From: an uncultured Cellvibrionales bacterium
GTDB lineage: Bacteria > Pseudomonadota > Gammaproteobacteria > Pseudomonadales > Dasaniaceae
Direction: 5' to 3'
DNA length: 48,338 nucleotides
NCBI GenBank assembly: GCA_913019905.1
Contig: CAJVZD010000033.1
Coordinates: 1-48,338, forward strand
The notes under the pieces: generated by a model
What the model was told of the DNA's origin: nothing
The model's input: the letters and a program-made list of their open reading frames with translations, nothing else
The model's database searches: none
Translations under genes and position numbers: made by a program
Part shown: one piece after another, positions 19,077 to 27,365 of the stretch
How the letters are laid out: every line of letters starts with the position of its first letter
Numbering within the stretch: position 1 is the stretch's first letter

Positions 19077-19220
19077 CTGCCGGTTGAAAGATGGCTGTAT
19101 AGCCGTTTCAATCTCAGATGCATGGAGAACAACCTTCGAGATATACAGGATCTACTAGCTGAAAGAGACGCCACGGTTAGCCGTGAAGCAATCCGTCTCT
19201 GTTACATTCATCCAGTTTAG
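19077..19220 (+). pseudogene. IS6-family transposase fragment
   Basis: One open frame from 19077 to a TAG at 19218 reads ...ERWLYSRFNLRCMENN, then LRDIQDLLAERDATVSREAI, then RLCYIHPV. This corresponds to the N-terminal region of IS6/IS26-type transposases, where the order RFNLSLRDVEELLAERGI.VS.E.IR is characteristic. It has a small insertion in the middle, a stop directly upstream (19074) and ends before the DDE catalytic domain. No terminal inverted repeats were found. It is a decayed remnant of about 48 codons. Confidence 0.7.
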
Positions 19221-19451
19221 ACAACTTAACAACACACTGCTTCGCCACCGCCTTGAACGGCAAGAGGAAGCTTGATTTGTTCGGATTCAATATTTGCGAG
19301 GGACAGCCGTTAATTCGGCTTATACTGCGTTTCTTTTCGTTCTGCTTCGGCGACCATAATTTGCGTGATAGCGCGCAAAAGGCTACATTAGCTGCCATTT
19401 TTATGCGGGCTGGTGCCTGTACCGATCGACGACGGATTTTGAGAGTTATCT

Positions 19452-20504
19452 ATGACCCACGACACAGACGATGTACGCATTAGTGCTATTAAGGAATTAT
19501 TGCCACCCATAGCCCTGCTGGAACGATTCCCTCAGTCGGAAAAAGCCTCCGACCTGGTCTACAAATCGAGGCAATCCATCCACAACATGCTCATGGGCAG
19601 TGACGATCGACTACTTGTCATTGTCGGCCCCTGTTCGATTCACGACCCGGAAGCAGCTATCGAATACGGTAAACGCTTGCTTCCTCTTCGTGATGAGTTG
19701 AAGGGCGAACTGGAAGTGGTAATGCGAGTGTACTTTGAAAAGCCTCGTACCACTGTCGGCTGGAAGGGGTTGATTAACGATCCGTATCTCGATGGCAGTT
19801 TCAAATTAAATGATGGCCTGCGTATCGGCCGGAAGTTATTGCTCGACTTGAATAATCTGGGACTTCCAGCGTCCAGCGAATTTCTGGACATGATAACACC
19901 GCAGTATATTGGTGATCTCATGAGCTGGGGAGCCATTGGGGCACGGACGACCGAATCGCAAGTACATCGTGAACTGGCATCGGGGCTTTCGTGCCCTGTC
20001 GGCTTTAAAAATGGTACCGACGGAACGATAAAAGTTGCCGTCGATGCGATCGGCGCTGCTTCAGCACCGCACCATTTTCTATCGGTGACGAAATATGGTC
20101 ATTCGGCGATCGTCGGCACCGCGGGCAATCCCGATTGCCATATCATTTTACGCGGCGGGAAAACTCCGAACTATAGTGCGGAGCATGTTGCCGAGGTAAA
20201 AATCGGACTTAAGAAGGCCGGCTTACCGGAAAAGGTCATGATCGACTTTAGCCACGCGAATAGCAGCAAACAGTTTAAGCGACAACTCGATGTCAGTACC
20301 GATGTCGCAGGTCAAATTGCCGGCGGCGAAGACTCTATATTCGGTGTGATGATCGAAAGCCATCTGGTCGAGGGTCGCCAAGACCTGGAAGAAGGCAAAG
20401 TAGCTACCTTTGGACAGAGTATCACCGACGCGTGCATAGGCTGGGACGATACTGAAACAGTATTACGCCAATTGGCCACTGCAGTACAACAGCGCCGAGG
20501 CTAA
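19452..20504 (+). CDS. aroG: 3-deoxy-7-phosphoheptulonate synthase, AroG type
   Basis: First enzyme of the shikimate pathway: joins phosphoenolpyruvate and erythrose 4-phosphate to DAHP in the cytoplasm. The 350-residue product has the same length as E. coli AroG and shares its distinctive segments (VRISAIKELLPPIALLERFP, GPCSIHDPEAA, MRVYFEKPRTTVGWKGLIND, EFLDMITPQYIGDLMSWGAI, GARTTESQVHRELASGLSCP, MIDFSHANSSKQ, IESHLVEG). These favour AroG over the AroF and AroH paralogues. AroG is the phenylalanine-inhibited form in enterobacteria; inhibition here is inferred. GAGAG lies 7 nt before the ATG. No leader peptide or attenuator was recognised upstream, and the gene appears to stand alone. Confidence 0.96.
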   Translation: MTHDTDDVRISAIKELLPPIALLERFPQSEKASDLVYKSRQSIHNMLMGSDDRLLVIVGPCSIHDPEAAIEYGKRLLPLRDELKGELEVVMRVYFEKPRTTVGWKGLINDPYLDGSFKLNDGLRIGRKLLLDLNNLGLPASSEFLDMITPQYIGDLMSWGAIGARTTESQVHRELASGLSCPVGFKNGTDGTIKVAVDAIGAASAPHHFLSVTKYGHSAIVGTAGNPDCHIILRGGKTPNYSAEHVAEVKIGLKKAGLPEKVMIDFSHANSSKQFKRQLDVSTDVAGQIAGGEDSIFGVMIESHLVEGRQDLEEGKVATFGQSITDACIGWDDTETVLRQLATAVQQRRG

Positions 20505-20621
20505 GTTGGCGTAACATGCAGGCGCTTTGGCGGGCGGCTTGCGCGACTTCCCTTAGTCTGTTTTCGGGTGAGTGGGGCGTTTGTCCTACTTATACATAGT
20601 CCACTTGATAAGGAGAATGCC

Positions 20622-21302
20622 ATGAACAAAATCCAAGGTTTACATCATCTGGCTATTTGTACGGGTGACATGAAAGCGCAGATTGACTATTTTACCGACA
20701 AACTCGGAATGGAGCTGCAGGCGCTTTATTGGATGCACGGCGTTGCGAATACTTTTCACGCTTTTCTACGATTGAATGATGAGAGTTCAATTGCATTTGT
20801 GCACAACCCTGAGATTAAAGATATTCCTTCTGTCGTGGGCGAAACGCATTCGGGCAACGCTGGCGCTAACAGTGCTCCCGGGACAATGCAGCATTTGGCG
20901 TTGAAGGTAGAAAATGACGCAGAGATATATGCGATGCGTGACAGACTGAGGGCAAAGGGTGTGCCAGTGTTAGGCCCGATAGAACATGGTATGTGCAAAT
21001 CGATTTATTTCGCAGGCCTTGAGAATATGACTCTTGAACTTTCCTACTCGCGGGAGCCGATAAATAATGATGTGTGGATAGATCCAGACGTTGTTAATTT
21101 ACTGGGGATTAGCGAATTGGAACTTACCGGATATAAATCACCAGCGGCTTATCAAGATGAGGCTGGGAAAGTCGGACAGCTGAGTACCGATGCACCCGGT
21201 CCACACATGAATTATCCCGCCGAAGTTTATGCCTCGATCCTTGCTGCGCCAGATGAAGCAGTACTTCACTCTGTTCCTAGCGACCCGCCTGTTAAAATTT
21301 AG
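20622..21302 (+). CDS. VOC-superfamily (glyoxalase/dioxygenase fold) protein
   Basis: The 226-residue protein begins MNKIQGLHHLAICTGDMKAQ, the standard first strand of a vicinal-oxygen-chelate domain, with H8/H9 as the metal-ligand position. Further landmarks are YFTDKLGMELQAL, MQHLALKVEN (second-half His) and MTLELSYSRE (final Glu). Two half-modules cover residues 1-145; the C-terminal 80 residues are an added tail. VOC enzymes include glyoxalase I, extradiol dioxygenases and epimerases; no specific one is supported. AGGAG sits 7 nt before the ATG at 20622; the longer frame from 20568 is not preferred. It lies 117 nt downstream of aroG and could share its transcript. Confidence 0.88.
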   Translation: MNKIQGLHHLAICTGDMKAQIDYFTDKLGMELQALYWMHGVANTFHAFLRLNDESSIAFVHNPEIKDIPSVVGETHSGNAGANSAPGTMQHLALKVENDAEIYAMRDRLRAKGVPVLGPIEHGMCKSIYFAGLENMTLELSYSREPINNDVWIDPDVVNLLGISELELTGYKSPAAYQDEAGKVGQLSTDAPGPHMNYPAEVYASILAAPDEAVLHSVPSDPPVKI

Positions 21303-22033
21303 CTCGGGCACTTAGCTGGGTATTGGAGTCACCATTTATATTATTTCCTTGCGTTGCGTTTAGGATGTATTTTTGATTTTGATTTTTATTTTTTGGTTTC
21401 TATTTAATTATCGTTGGAAGTGATTTTTTGGAAATTTTAGGTAATATCGCAATATTTGAAGGTGGTGTATCAGGGATGTGTCGTGCGCCGACGGTTAGGT
21501 TCGCGGCTCAGAGTGGCAGCGTTGTTACTCTGAGCCTCGGAGAATAGACGATTGGCGGTAGCCTGTTTTCTGGGAAATAAAGGGAACGACGGAATAAAGG
21601 TGGCGAACGGACTATTTTTAGCCGAATCGAAGTGGTTGATTATTGCAAGGCTAAAGGACCGATACTTTCCGTTTTTTCTATCTAAATCTCAGGATGCGTG
21701 CGTTTGTATAATGGGGTAGTGCGGTGGCTTGAAAGTGGGTCTGATTCATCTGGCTGGGGAAAGTTAATTTGGTGGTACTTGCGAATTAACTCGCGGTAAC
21801 TGCATCTTCAAAACCGCTTTACCTGTAGCATCAACGCCACCCAACTGAAAACAACTCTTCGCAATATATCATCATTCCAATCCTGGTTGTTAATAACAAT
21901 AGACAAGCCTTATCCTTCCTCCAATCCTAAAAACGGGGTCAACGCCCCAATAAACTGTCCGGAATTGATAAGGCCAGAGAAAGGAGACCTATATTGCGAA
22001 CAGTTTCTATATTCTGGTGCGGCGAGATTGGCT
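21303..22033. other. AT-rich intergenic region with a strong hairpin
   Basis: About 730 bases with no supported gene. Very T-rich sequence follows the VOC stop (21360-21430). A perfect 10-bp inverted repeat GGCTCAGAGT/ACTCTGAGCC lies at 21505-21514 and 21527-21536 and extends to 13 bp with one mismatch. It has no T tract, so it is not a standard terminator. Confidence 0.5.
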
Positions 22034-22708
22034 TTAAGGATAAAATTGTACAGCAGTCACAACATTGCGCGCTTGCTGTGTGTGAATTTGGGCATAAAGT
22101 GCCCAGCCGTTCATTCGTCTCACGCCAATGATTGAACAGGCGGAAAAGGCACCACCTTCTCGTTGATGTTGGTAAAGATTGGAGCCAAACACTTTCATGC
22201 CCTGACCGCTTTGACCGGCAAAATTGCCCGATGCCGCTAGGTTGTTGGCAAGACTCATACCTGACGTTGCGATCTTTGAATCCGCAGCGTCCCCTGAAAC
22301 GCGGGTGCTGGGCATTATGTGCGCGACCTTTAATTCGCCGTTGGGAAGTGGCAGATAGGCAAAGCTGCAAGCGGTCAATAGCCCGGTCACCATAATGTTG
22401 GGGCCTCCAGCACCCGGCAGCCGCAAGCCTCCCATCGCAGGAATACACACCATGGTTACACCGTCTTTTTCTTCCTTTTGCATCGGGACATTTTGTGCTT
22501 GAAAACTATGGGCTCCAGCAGGTGGCATGCCGAGGTCCGGCTCCATCTTGTACCGAGTGCTGTTGGCATCACTATTATTGAACACTCTATATGCAACCGG
22601 CCCCGCCGCGCTGTTGCCCGCTATCATCAAACCATAGTGTTTTAGAAAATCAAGTGTCGAAGGTCCAGTCAGAATATTATATACAAGTTGTCCGTCCATT
22701 ATCCTCAT
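22034..22708 (-). CDS. Hypothetical protein, unknown family
   Basis: I do not recognise this 224-residue protein. It lacks a signal peptide, is rich in Gly, Ala, Ser and Met in the middle (GLRLPGAGGPNIMVTGLL, ADSKIATSGMSLANNLAASG), and ends with alternating small and aromatic residues (SACSIIGVRRMNGWALYAQI), giving a beta-rich look. Coding is favoured by length, balanced composition and lack of a better frame; a second minus-strand frame over the same DNA (21939-22448) is Cys/Arg-rich and looks like a shadow. Met1 and Met4 (22699) are both possible starts with weak ribosome sites. It stands alone between two repeat-containing spacers, which fits an accessory gene. Confidence 0.6.
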   Translation of the reverse strand: MRIMDGQLVYNILTGPSTLDFLKHYGLMIAGNSAAGPVAYRVFNNSDANSTRYKMEPDLGMPPAGAHSFQAQNVPMQKEEKDGVTMVCIPAMGGLRLPGAGGPNIMVTGLLTACSFAYLPLPNGELKVAHIMPSTRVSGDAADSKIATSGMSLANNLAASGNFAGQSGQGMKVFGSNLYQHQREGGAFSACSIIGVRRMNGWALYAQIHTQQARNVVTAVQFYP

Positions 22709-23170
22709 CCCTTACATAGATTGTGCGTCACATTCAAAGGTCTTTATGTGCTCCAGTTATGAACCAAATTGTTCATACTGTCAAACCCAAACATTACCTG
22801 GTGACTTGCACCTTATTAGCGTACAAGCCTTCTCTCTCTCTCGGTTTTGCGAAGTTAAAGCACAGATATCGATATAATCAGGATGTGATTACTTATAGAA
22901 CCCACCGATTCTTACCTGAGATCGTCAGCTAAGCTGTCTGGCGGTATCATCGTTTCAATCTAAGCCACTGAGACATTGAAAACCTCACAGCCTAGCATCG
23001 CGGCCCCAAAAGTCTCCCGGCAGAGCAAACGCAGCTACTTTGCAAAACTTTCGATTGGTTACTCTCGCAGGGAACAGGCGAGAGCGTTCTCGCAAACGTG
23101 CGCCAGCTTACGCCGCACCCAAATTACCGGAAGTCATAGGGTCTTCGCACGGGATTACTTTCCCACATGC

Positions 23171-23206
23171 GAAAAAAGCCCCGTAAATCCATGTTCTACA
23201 GGGCTT
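23171..23206 (-). terminator. Terminator behind the tRNA-Asn-like 3' half
   Basis: Read on the minus strand, AAGCCCTGTA (23206-23197) pairs with TACGGGGCTT (23085 family position; here 23185-23176) through ten base pairs, one of them a G-U. A run of six T follows. It starts 13 nt after the CCA end, where a tRNA gene terminator is expected. The equivalent in copy B is decayed. Confidence 0.75.
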
Positions 23207-23373
23207 CTTCGATAGATATGGCTCCGGATGGTGGGATCGAACCAACTACAAATTGATTAACGGTAAATCAGTTTAGGGTTTTACGTTAGATTAAGAGGTC
23301 TAACTCGTCTATTTTGTAGGGGATGACACTTTTTCGATGTAGACCTTGCCGGGGTTGGGCGACAGTATGATGC

Positions 23374-23421
23374 AACAAGAACAAGAACAAGAACAAGAAC
23401 AAGAACAAGAACAAGAACAAG
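23374..23421. repeat. AACAAG hexamer, eight perfect tandem units
   Basis: Eight uninterrupted copies of AACAAG occupy 48 bases inside repeat copy C. The matching place in copy A (near 8852) holds one AACAAG followed by AGCAAG, and copy D has only a trace. The array therefore expanded after the copies separated, consistent with slippage. Confidence 0.95.
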
Positions 23422-23449
23422 GGGACGGGGCATGCGATGCTCCGATCTC

Positions 23450-23499
23450 GTCGCGTAGACCGGTCGCGCAGACGGGTCGCGTAGATCGGGTCGCTATGA
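23450..23499. repeat. Imperfect 13-14-bp tandem repeat
   Basis: Four head-to-tail units based on GTCGCGTAGACCG lie at 23450-23462, 23463-23475, 23476-23489 and 23490-23499; the last is partial. They directly follow the right flank of repeat copy C. Confidence 0.8.
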
Positions 23500-23586
23500 T
23501 TGAAAAGGCCTAACAAAGTAGGGGCTCGGCTCGCACCGCCAAAAAGAGTCGTTGGGGGCTCGCTGATCCAAATCGTTGTTCCGCGC

Positions 23587-24588
23587 TTACTGTGCTAAGT
23601 GCTGTAAAACGTTTTCAATAATGGCTTTTGGTTGGTCTTCGAGCAGCCAGTGGCCTGCATTCAATTCTACTTCCCGGAAGGGTCCGGTCATGTACTGGAC
23701 CTGCGCTTCCACACCGTAGCGGCCCACCGCTGTGTCTTTGTTGCCCCAGATGAACAAAGTTGACGTATCGACCTTGCTCGCCATTTCGGCTGGGCGCGCC
23801 ATAGTGATCATAAGAGCCCGATACCAATTAAGCGCGGCAGTGAGAGCCCCGTCTTCTGAAAACAGGGTCAGATACTCGGTTTGTTGCTGTTCAGACATGT
23901 TCTGGTAGAAACTGCGCAACATCTTAAAATCATTAAAGCTGAAAAGTACCTCTGGTAACCACGGTGTGACAAAGAACATAAAGTAGCTGCTGCGCGACTT
24001 TTGGTCTGGGTCATTCTCCAGCGCCTCGGCAAAGGCGGCTGGATGGGCGATAGATAGGGCAGTCCAACTCAGTATATTCTGTGGATATTCCATCACGACG
24101 TTCCAGCCCACCACTGCACCCCAATCATGGCCTATCAGATGGAACTGCTGTAAACCGACAGCTTTAGTGACTGCCATAACATCTTCGCGCAACTTATCCA
24201 CCGTGTAATTGGCCGAGTCGCCAGGGCGCGCACCGGGGCTGTAACCGCGTTGATCGAAGGCCAAGACACGATACCCGGCCAATTCCAGCGCTTCAATCAG
24301 AGGAACCCACATGGCGGAACTCACAGGAAATCCGTGCAGAAGTACTACCGCAGGCTTGTCGTCGCCGCCAAAACCCGCTATGCGAGCACGATATTCGAAG
24401 CCATTGGCTTTGATCCTTACCAATTGCGAGGAACTTTGTGCCGAAAACACAGGAAGTGTGGAGACTGTCTTACTATAGGTTTTGTTCTGGTCCAGGGACC
24501 TGCTTGAACCGATCTGTAAAACCAACATCAAGCCCAGTATCAGAACCACGGCAGTTAGCAGAAACCATTTTAGTATTTTCAGGATCAT
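23587..24588 (-). CDS. Membrane-anchored alpha/beta hydrolase, epoxide-hydrolase-like
   Basis: The 333-residue protein starts with one hydrophobic segment (LLTAVVLILGLMLVLQIG), so the enzyme domain is probably held on the periplasmic side of the inner membrane or exported. The catalytic plan is that of the epoxide hydrolase/haloalkane dehalogenase group: oxyanion-hole HGFPVSSAMW, nucleophile Asp in LIGHDWGAVVG, a charge-relay acid in LFIWGNKDTAVG and base His in AGHWLLEDQP. DQRGYSPGARP is also typical of epoxide hydrolases. Hydrolysis by an Asp nucleophile is supported by the motif; epoxide as substrate is inferred. The gene's ribosome site is weak. It lies between repeat copies C and D. Confidence 0.9.
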   Translation of the reverse strand: MILKILKWFLLTAVVLILGLMLVLQIGSSRSLDQNKTYSKTVSTLPVFSAQSSSQLVRIKANGFEYRARIAGFGGDDKPAVVLLHGFPVSSAMWVPLIEALELAGYRVLAFDQRGYSPGARPGDSANYTVDKLREDVMAVTKAVGLQQFHLIGHDWGAVVGWNVVMEYPQNILSWTALSIAHPAAFAEALENDPDQKSRSSYFMFFVTPWLPEVLFSFNDFKMLRSFYQNMSEQQQTEYLTLFSEDGALTAALNWYRALMITMARPAEMASKVDTSTLFIWGNKDTAVGRYGVEAQVQYMTGPFREVELNAGHWLLEDQPKAIIENVLQHLAQ

Positions 24589-25077
24589 TTCAGGCTCTTG
24601 TGTTGTTATTCAATCTTGGACACTGCGTGGCCGCGGTGGAATTTGTTTTTGTTCGGTTCTAAGTATTACTGTTAGTATAATTTAGATGTGGCGATTATTT
24701 TTTACTTTACGCTCTTTTTATCTTTTGGAAGGCTTCAAGTATCACTCTGTGTAATTTTACTATCTTTTCTTATTGTAGCCGCGACTCCACTAATAGTCAC
24801 ATGCTGTACGATTGCGGTCAACCAGGAAAAATCATTAATCCCAGACAACAGAAAGCTCAAATATCGGCCGTAACTGAGTAAAGGCGAAGGATATAAAAGG
24901 TGACGTGTCTGGTAAATTTAGCGAGCATCCACAAATCATGCTTCTCGCATGGCTTGTTTAAATATTTTACGCAGCGGAGAGTCTTTCGACGATGCATCGA
25001 AAAAATTGAGGGTATGAGGTAGGCACTTTTAATGTCACTCCGAGCAAACCCATCACCCAGATCCAAAAAGTTCCCGC
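24589..25077. other. Intergenic region, no convincing gene
   Basis: About 490 bases upstream of the hydrolase gene. An open frame at 24688-24873 would encode a 61-residue hydrophobic peptide (LQVSLCVILLSFLIVAATPL) from a GTG without a ribosome site; I leave it uncalled. The rest shows no recognisable features. Confidence 0.4.
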
Positions 25078-25383
25078 AAGCGCAAAAACGCCGCAAATGA
25101 ATGAAATACAGAAGTCTTCTATAAACATGGCTCAGATGTTGGATTCGAACTAACGACAACGGATAACGGCAAGCAGGACTATGTTGTTGCGTTAGAGTAC
25201 GTTTAAAACCCTAGTGCTTGTATTTTTTGAGTGGCCGACACCTTCCCGATGGAGACATGCCACCCAGAGCAATCGCCCAGGCCGAGCAATCGTCCAGCAT
25301 AGTCATTGCGTAAAGCTACTAAGGCAAGAAAGCGGTGCATGGGCACTTGAAAGTCAGTAAGGCAGGCTTAGTGTTTTCTGACT
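25078..25383 (-). repeat. Degenerate tRNA-Asn-like repeat, copy D
   Basis: On the minus strand, 25167-25128 reads GTT anticodon, then GTTAGTTCGAATCC and TCTGAGCCA; three bases have been lost relative to copy C (40 instead of 43 nt). GTTTATAGAAGAC follows, and a weak relic of the terminator covers 25085-25115. The other flank matches copies A and C: GCGTTAG (25179), a CTTCCCGATGGAGAC block, GGTGCATGGGCAC and AAAGTC...GGCTTAG.TTTTCTGA. The sequence is too decayed to be a working tRNA. Confidence 0.65.
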
Positions 25384-25601
25384 CTCCTCCTCGTTTAAGA
25401 GCCTGCAAGTTGTCTGTAAACTCGCAAAAGTGGAAACTTTCAGTGCTAAGGTGATGAGGATGGTTCGTTACGTTCGTGCCAGACCGAGTAATGTGTCGCT
25501 TACTTCAGGGTGCGTATTTCCACCTGTAGTTTGAGTGGAGAACCTACTCATTAAGCCACCCATGGCAGTCAATGAGGTTTACATGAATATGCGACGATTC
25601 G

Positions 25602-26567
25602 TTATCTTTTCCCAATGTTAAGGGCTTGCCAACGGTTAATGTCAAATCGTACCGCGTAAATATCTAATTTTCCGTTGAAAGAACTCGGGCTAACAGCATC
25701 TCGATTTGACGTGAACAGCAATGTTTTTCCATCACTGGTGACGAACGCGCTACCTTCAACATAGGCGGTGTTATAACTATCCATGTTTATTGCTGGCGAC
25801 CAATTTATCTGATCGCTATTTTTTTCGCTCAAATTAAAGCTTATGTAGAGATCACTCATTCCTTTACCTTTCTCATCATGCATTCTCGAAAAGATCAGGT
25901 AGGATTCATCAGGCGAGATAAAAGCGTCTGATTCAAGCTTTTCTGTGTTGATGGTACTTGGCAGCTTTACCGGGGCCGCATAGCCTAGTTTAGTCTTCTT
26001 TGCGCGGTAGATGTCTCCACTACTTCCTTCATTGCGCTGAGCAAAATATAAATGTCCATCGCCGGTAGTGTTAGGATAGTACAAGTCTCTATTTTCCTGC
26101 TCGTGGCTTAAGTTCACTTTTTCCAACTTTCCCCATCCGAGTCCTTCACGCGAAGCGGTGTAAAGCTGACTTTTTTTTGTTGATTGACTTGCCTCGATCA
26201 CAAAAAACAACTGATTACCGTCAGGCGAGATATGTACATCACTGGTGTTTTTTTCATCGTCTAATCCGGAAATCGTAATCTTTTGAGCCTTGTTTTCGCC
26301 GTCATGAGAGTAGGCTACCCATATATTGCTGTTGCTAAAATCGTTCGATGCTCGGGTAAAAAATAGTTCATTGTATTGTTTTGTAAATGAGCTATTAAAT
26401 TCTATGGCTTCAGTAGATACCGTATCTATCAGTATTTTTTCGGCGGTGTTTGCAGAAAGACTTGGCAGTAATAAATCGACAGTTCTTTGTTCTGAGTATG
26501 TCTTAGTGACAAGAGTGCTCGCTAAGACAAAAATCGCTAGTACTGAACAGTATTGTGTTTTTTTCAT
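25602..26567 (-). CDS. Exported PD40/TolB-like beta-propeller protein
   Basis: The 321-residue protein has a signal peptide (KKTQYCSVLAIFVLASTLVT). It carries repeated WD40-like PD40 strands: VHISPDGNQLFFVIE, FISPDESYLIFSRMHD, FVTSDGKTLLFTSNRD, with related stretches before them (ELFFTRASNDFSNSNIWVAY, HLYFAQRNEGSSGDIYRAKK). Such repeats form the propeller of TolB and of OmpA-linked sensory proteins. Without an OmpA domain or other catalytic part, the likely role is binding, but no partner is identified. It is monocistronic, between repeat copy D and a long non-coding stretch. Family call firm, function open. Confidence 0.85.
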   Translation of the reverse strand: MKKTQYCSVLAIFVLASTLVTKTYSEQRTVDLLLPSLSANTAEKILIDTVSTEAIEFNSSFTKQYNELFFTRASNDFSNSNIWVAYSHDGENKAQKITISGLDDEKNTSDVHISPDGNQLFFVIEASQSTKKSQLYTASREGLGWGKLEKVNLSHEQENRDLYYPNTTGDGHLYFAQRNEGSSGDIYRAKKTKLGYAAPVKLPSTINTEKLESDAFISPDESYLIFSRMHDEKGKGMSDLYISFNLSEKNSDQINWSPAINMDSYNTAYVEGSAFVTSDGKTLLFTSNRDAVSPSSFNGKLDIYAVRFDINRWQALNIGKR

Positions 26568-27365
26568 TAGAGTTACTCGTTTTAGTCAGTCTTGGTTGCG
26601 TTGATTTCTTATTTTTTGGAATCACATTACTACAATGTATGAGTTGTTTAATGCCGCTGGCGCAAAGTCATAATCTCGCTATAGTTTGAATAACGACCCT
26701 TCTATTTCATATCGGAAAACAACGACTAAAGCCTTTGGGGATGTATGCTGTTTACTGAATTTATTTCGGAAAACCAGTCTAGTTGAGAGAAAATGGATTT
26801 CACCTATTTATCCCGAAATTGACATGTTCCACGTGATTAGCTTTGCTTAGGCATTAAAACGGTAAAATCATAGGTTAGAATTAGGAGGGTTTAAAACCAA
26901 ATGCGGCGAACTGTCACTTATTTAAGACGAACAACCGGTGATTAACTCGGAATGTCGAAATCCTACAGTAAGTCGAACAAGTCGAACAAGTCGACTAAGG
27001 CATGTGCCAGCTAAACTAAAAAAAGCGGGCGCCTGATCACGGCGGAACACGATCGAAATCTCAGGGTCAGTGCGTCTGCTGCGTCGAGCAGGGCAGTTGC
27101 TTGAGAATAAAGGTCGCATTCCGGCAGTCCTGAAAAATTAATTTGGCAGAACCTTCGTGGGTATTTTGATTATTACTTCAGTGATCGAAATCACTTGGAA
27201 ATCGAAGAGGTGTCACTAGCGGGTCGTCATACAGAAAAACCGACTTCAATATCTGACAGTAAACTACCAACAGTATGTGCTCTAGGCAAAACGCGTTCTG
27301 AAGGGGTGCGAACGACAAGGCGCTGCTGAGCCTGTACTTTCTGCCTTAATTTTCTTTCTTTGTCG
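26568..27365. other. Long intergenic region with a short tandem repeat
   Basis: About 800 bases without a supported gene. At 26972-26994 a 9-bp unit GTCGAACAA occurs 2.6 times in tandem. A 65-codon minus frame (26922-27119) depends on that repeat and has no ribosome site. I saw no further copy of the tRNA-Asn-like family. Confidence 0.45.

Larger units (their letters stand above)
23052..23440 (-). repeat. Degenerate tRNA-Asn-like repeat, copy C (most complete)
   Basis: On the minus strand, 23261-23219 reads from the anticodon GTT to GGTTCGATCCC, an acceptor end ATCCGGA, discriminator G and CCA: 43 nt, the normal distance, with anticodon, discriminator and CCA all as in tRNA-Asn. No D-arm or 5' acceptor strand follows; instead 23283-23440 matches copies A and D, including a GTTAGA/TCTAAC inverted repeat (23285-23290, 23299-23304). 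On the other side lies a terminator, then 23052-23165, which matches copy B. This copy joins both flanks and is the reference for the family. Confidence 0.75.

Noticed and set aside
21939..22448. 169-codon minus-strand ORF overlapping the 224-residue gene
   Set aside because: Rich in Cys and Arg with atypical composition; it looks like a frame shadow of 22034-22708.
23219..23261. Functional tRNA gene
   Set aside because: Only the anticodon-to-3' half is present; the D-arm and 5' acceptor strand are absent, and U33 is not kept.
23283..23304. Integron attC site suggested by GTTAGA...TCTAAC
   Set aside because: The two parts are only 8 bases apart and the paired inner boxes and usual length of an attC are missing.
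23374..23421. Possible CRISPR-like or coding repeat at the AACAAG array
   Set aside because: The units are six bases with no spacers, and the minus-frame peptide is only Leu-Phe repeats without a ribosome site.
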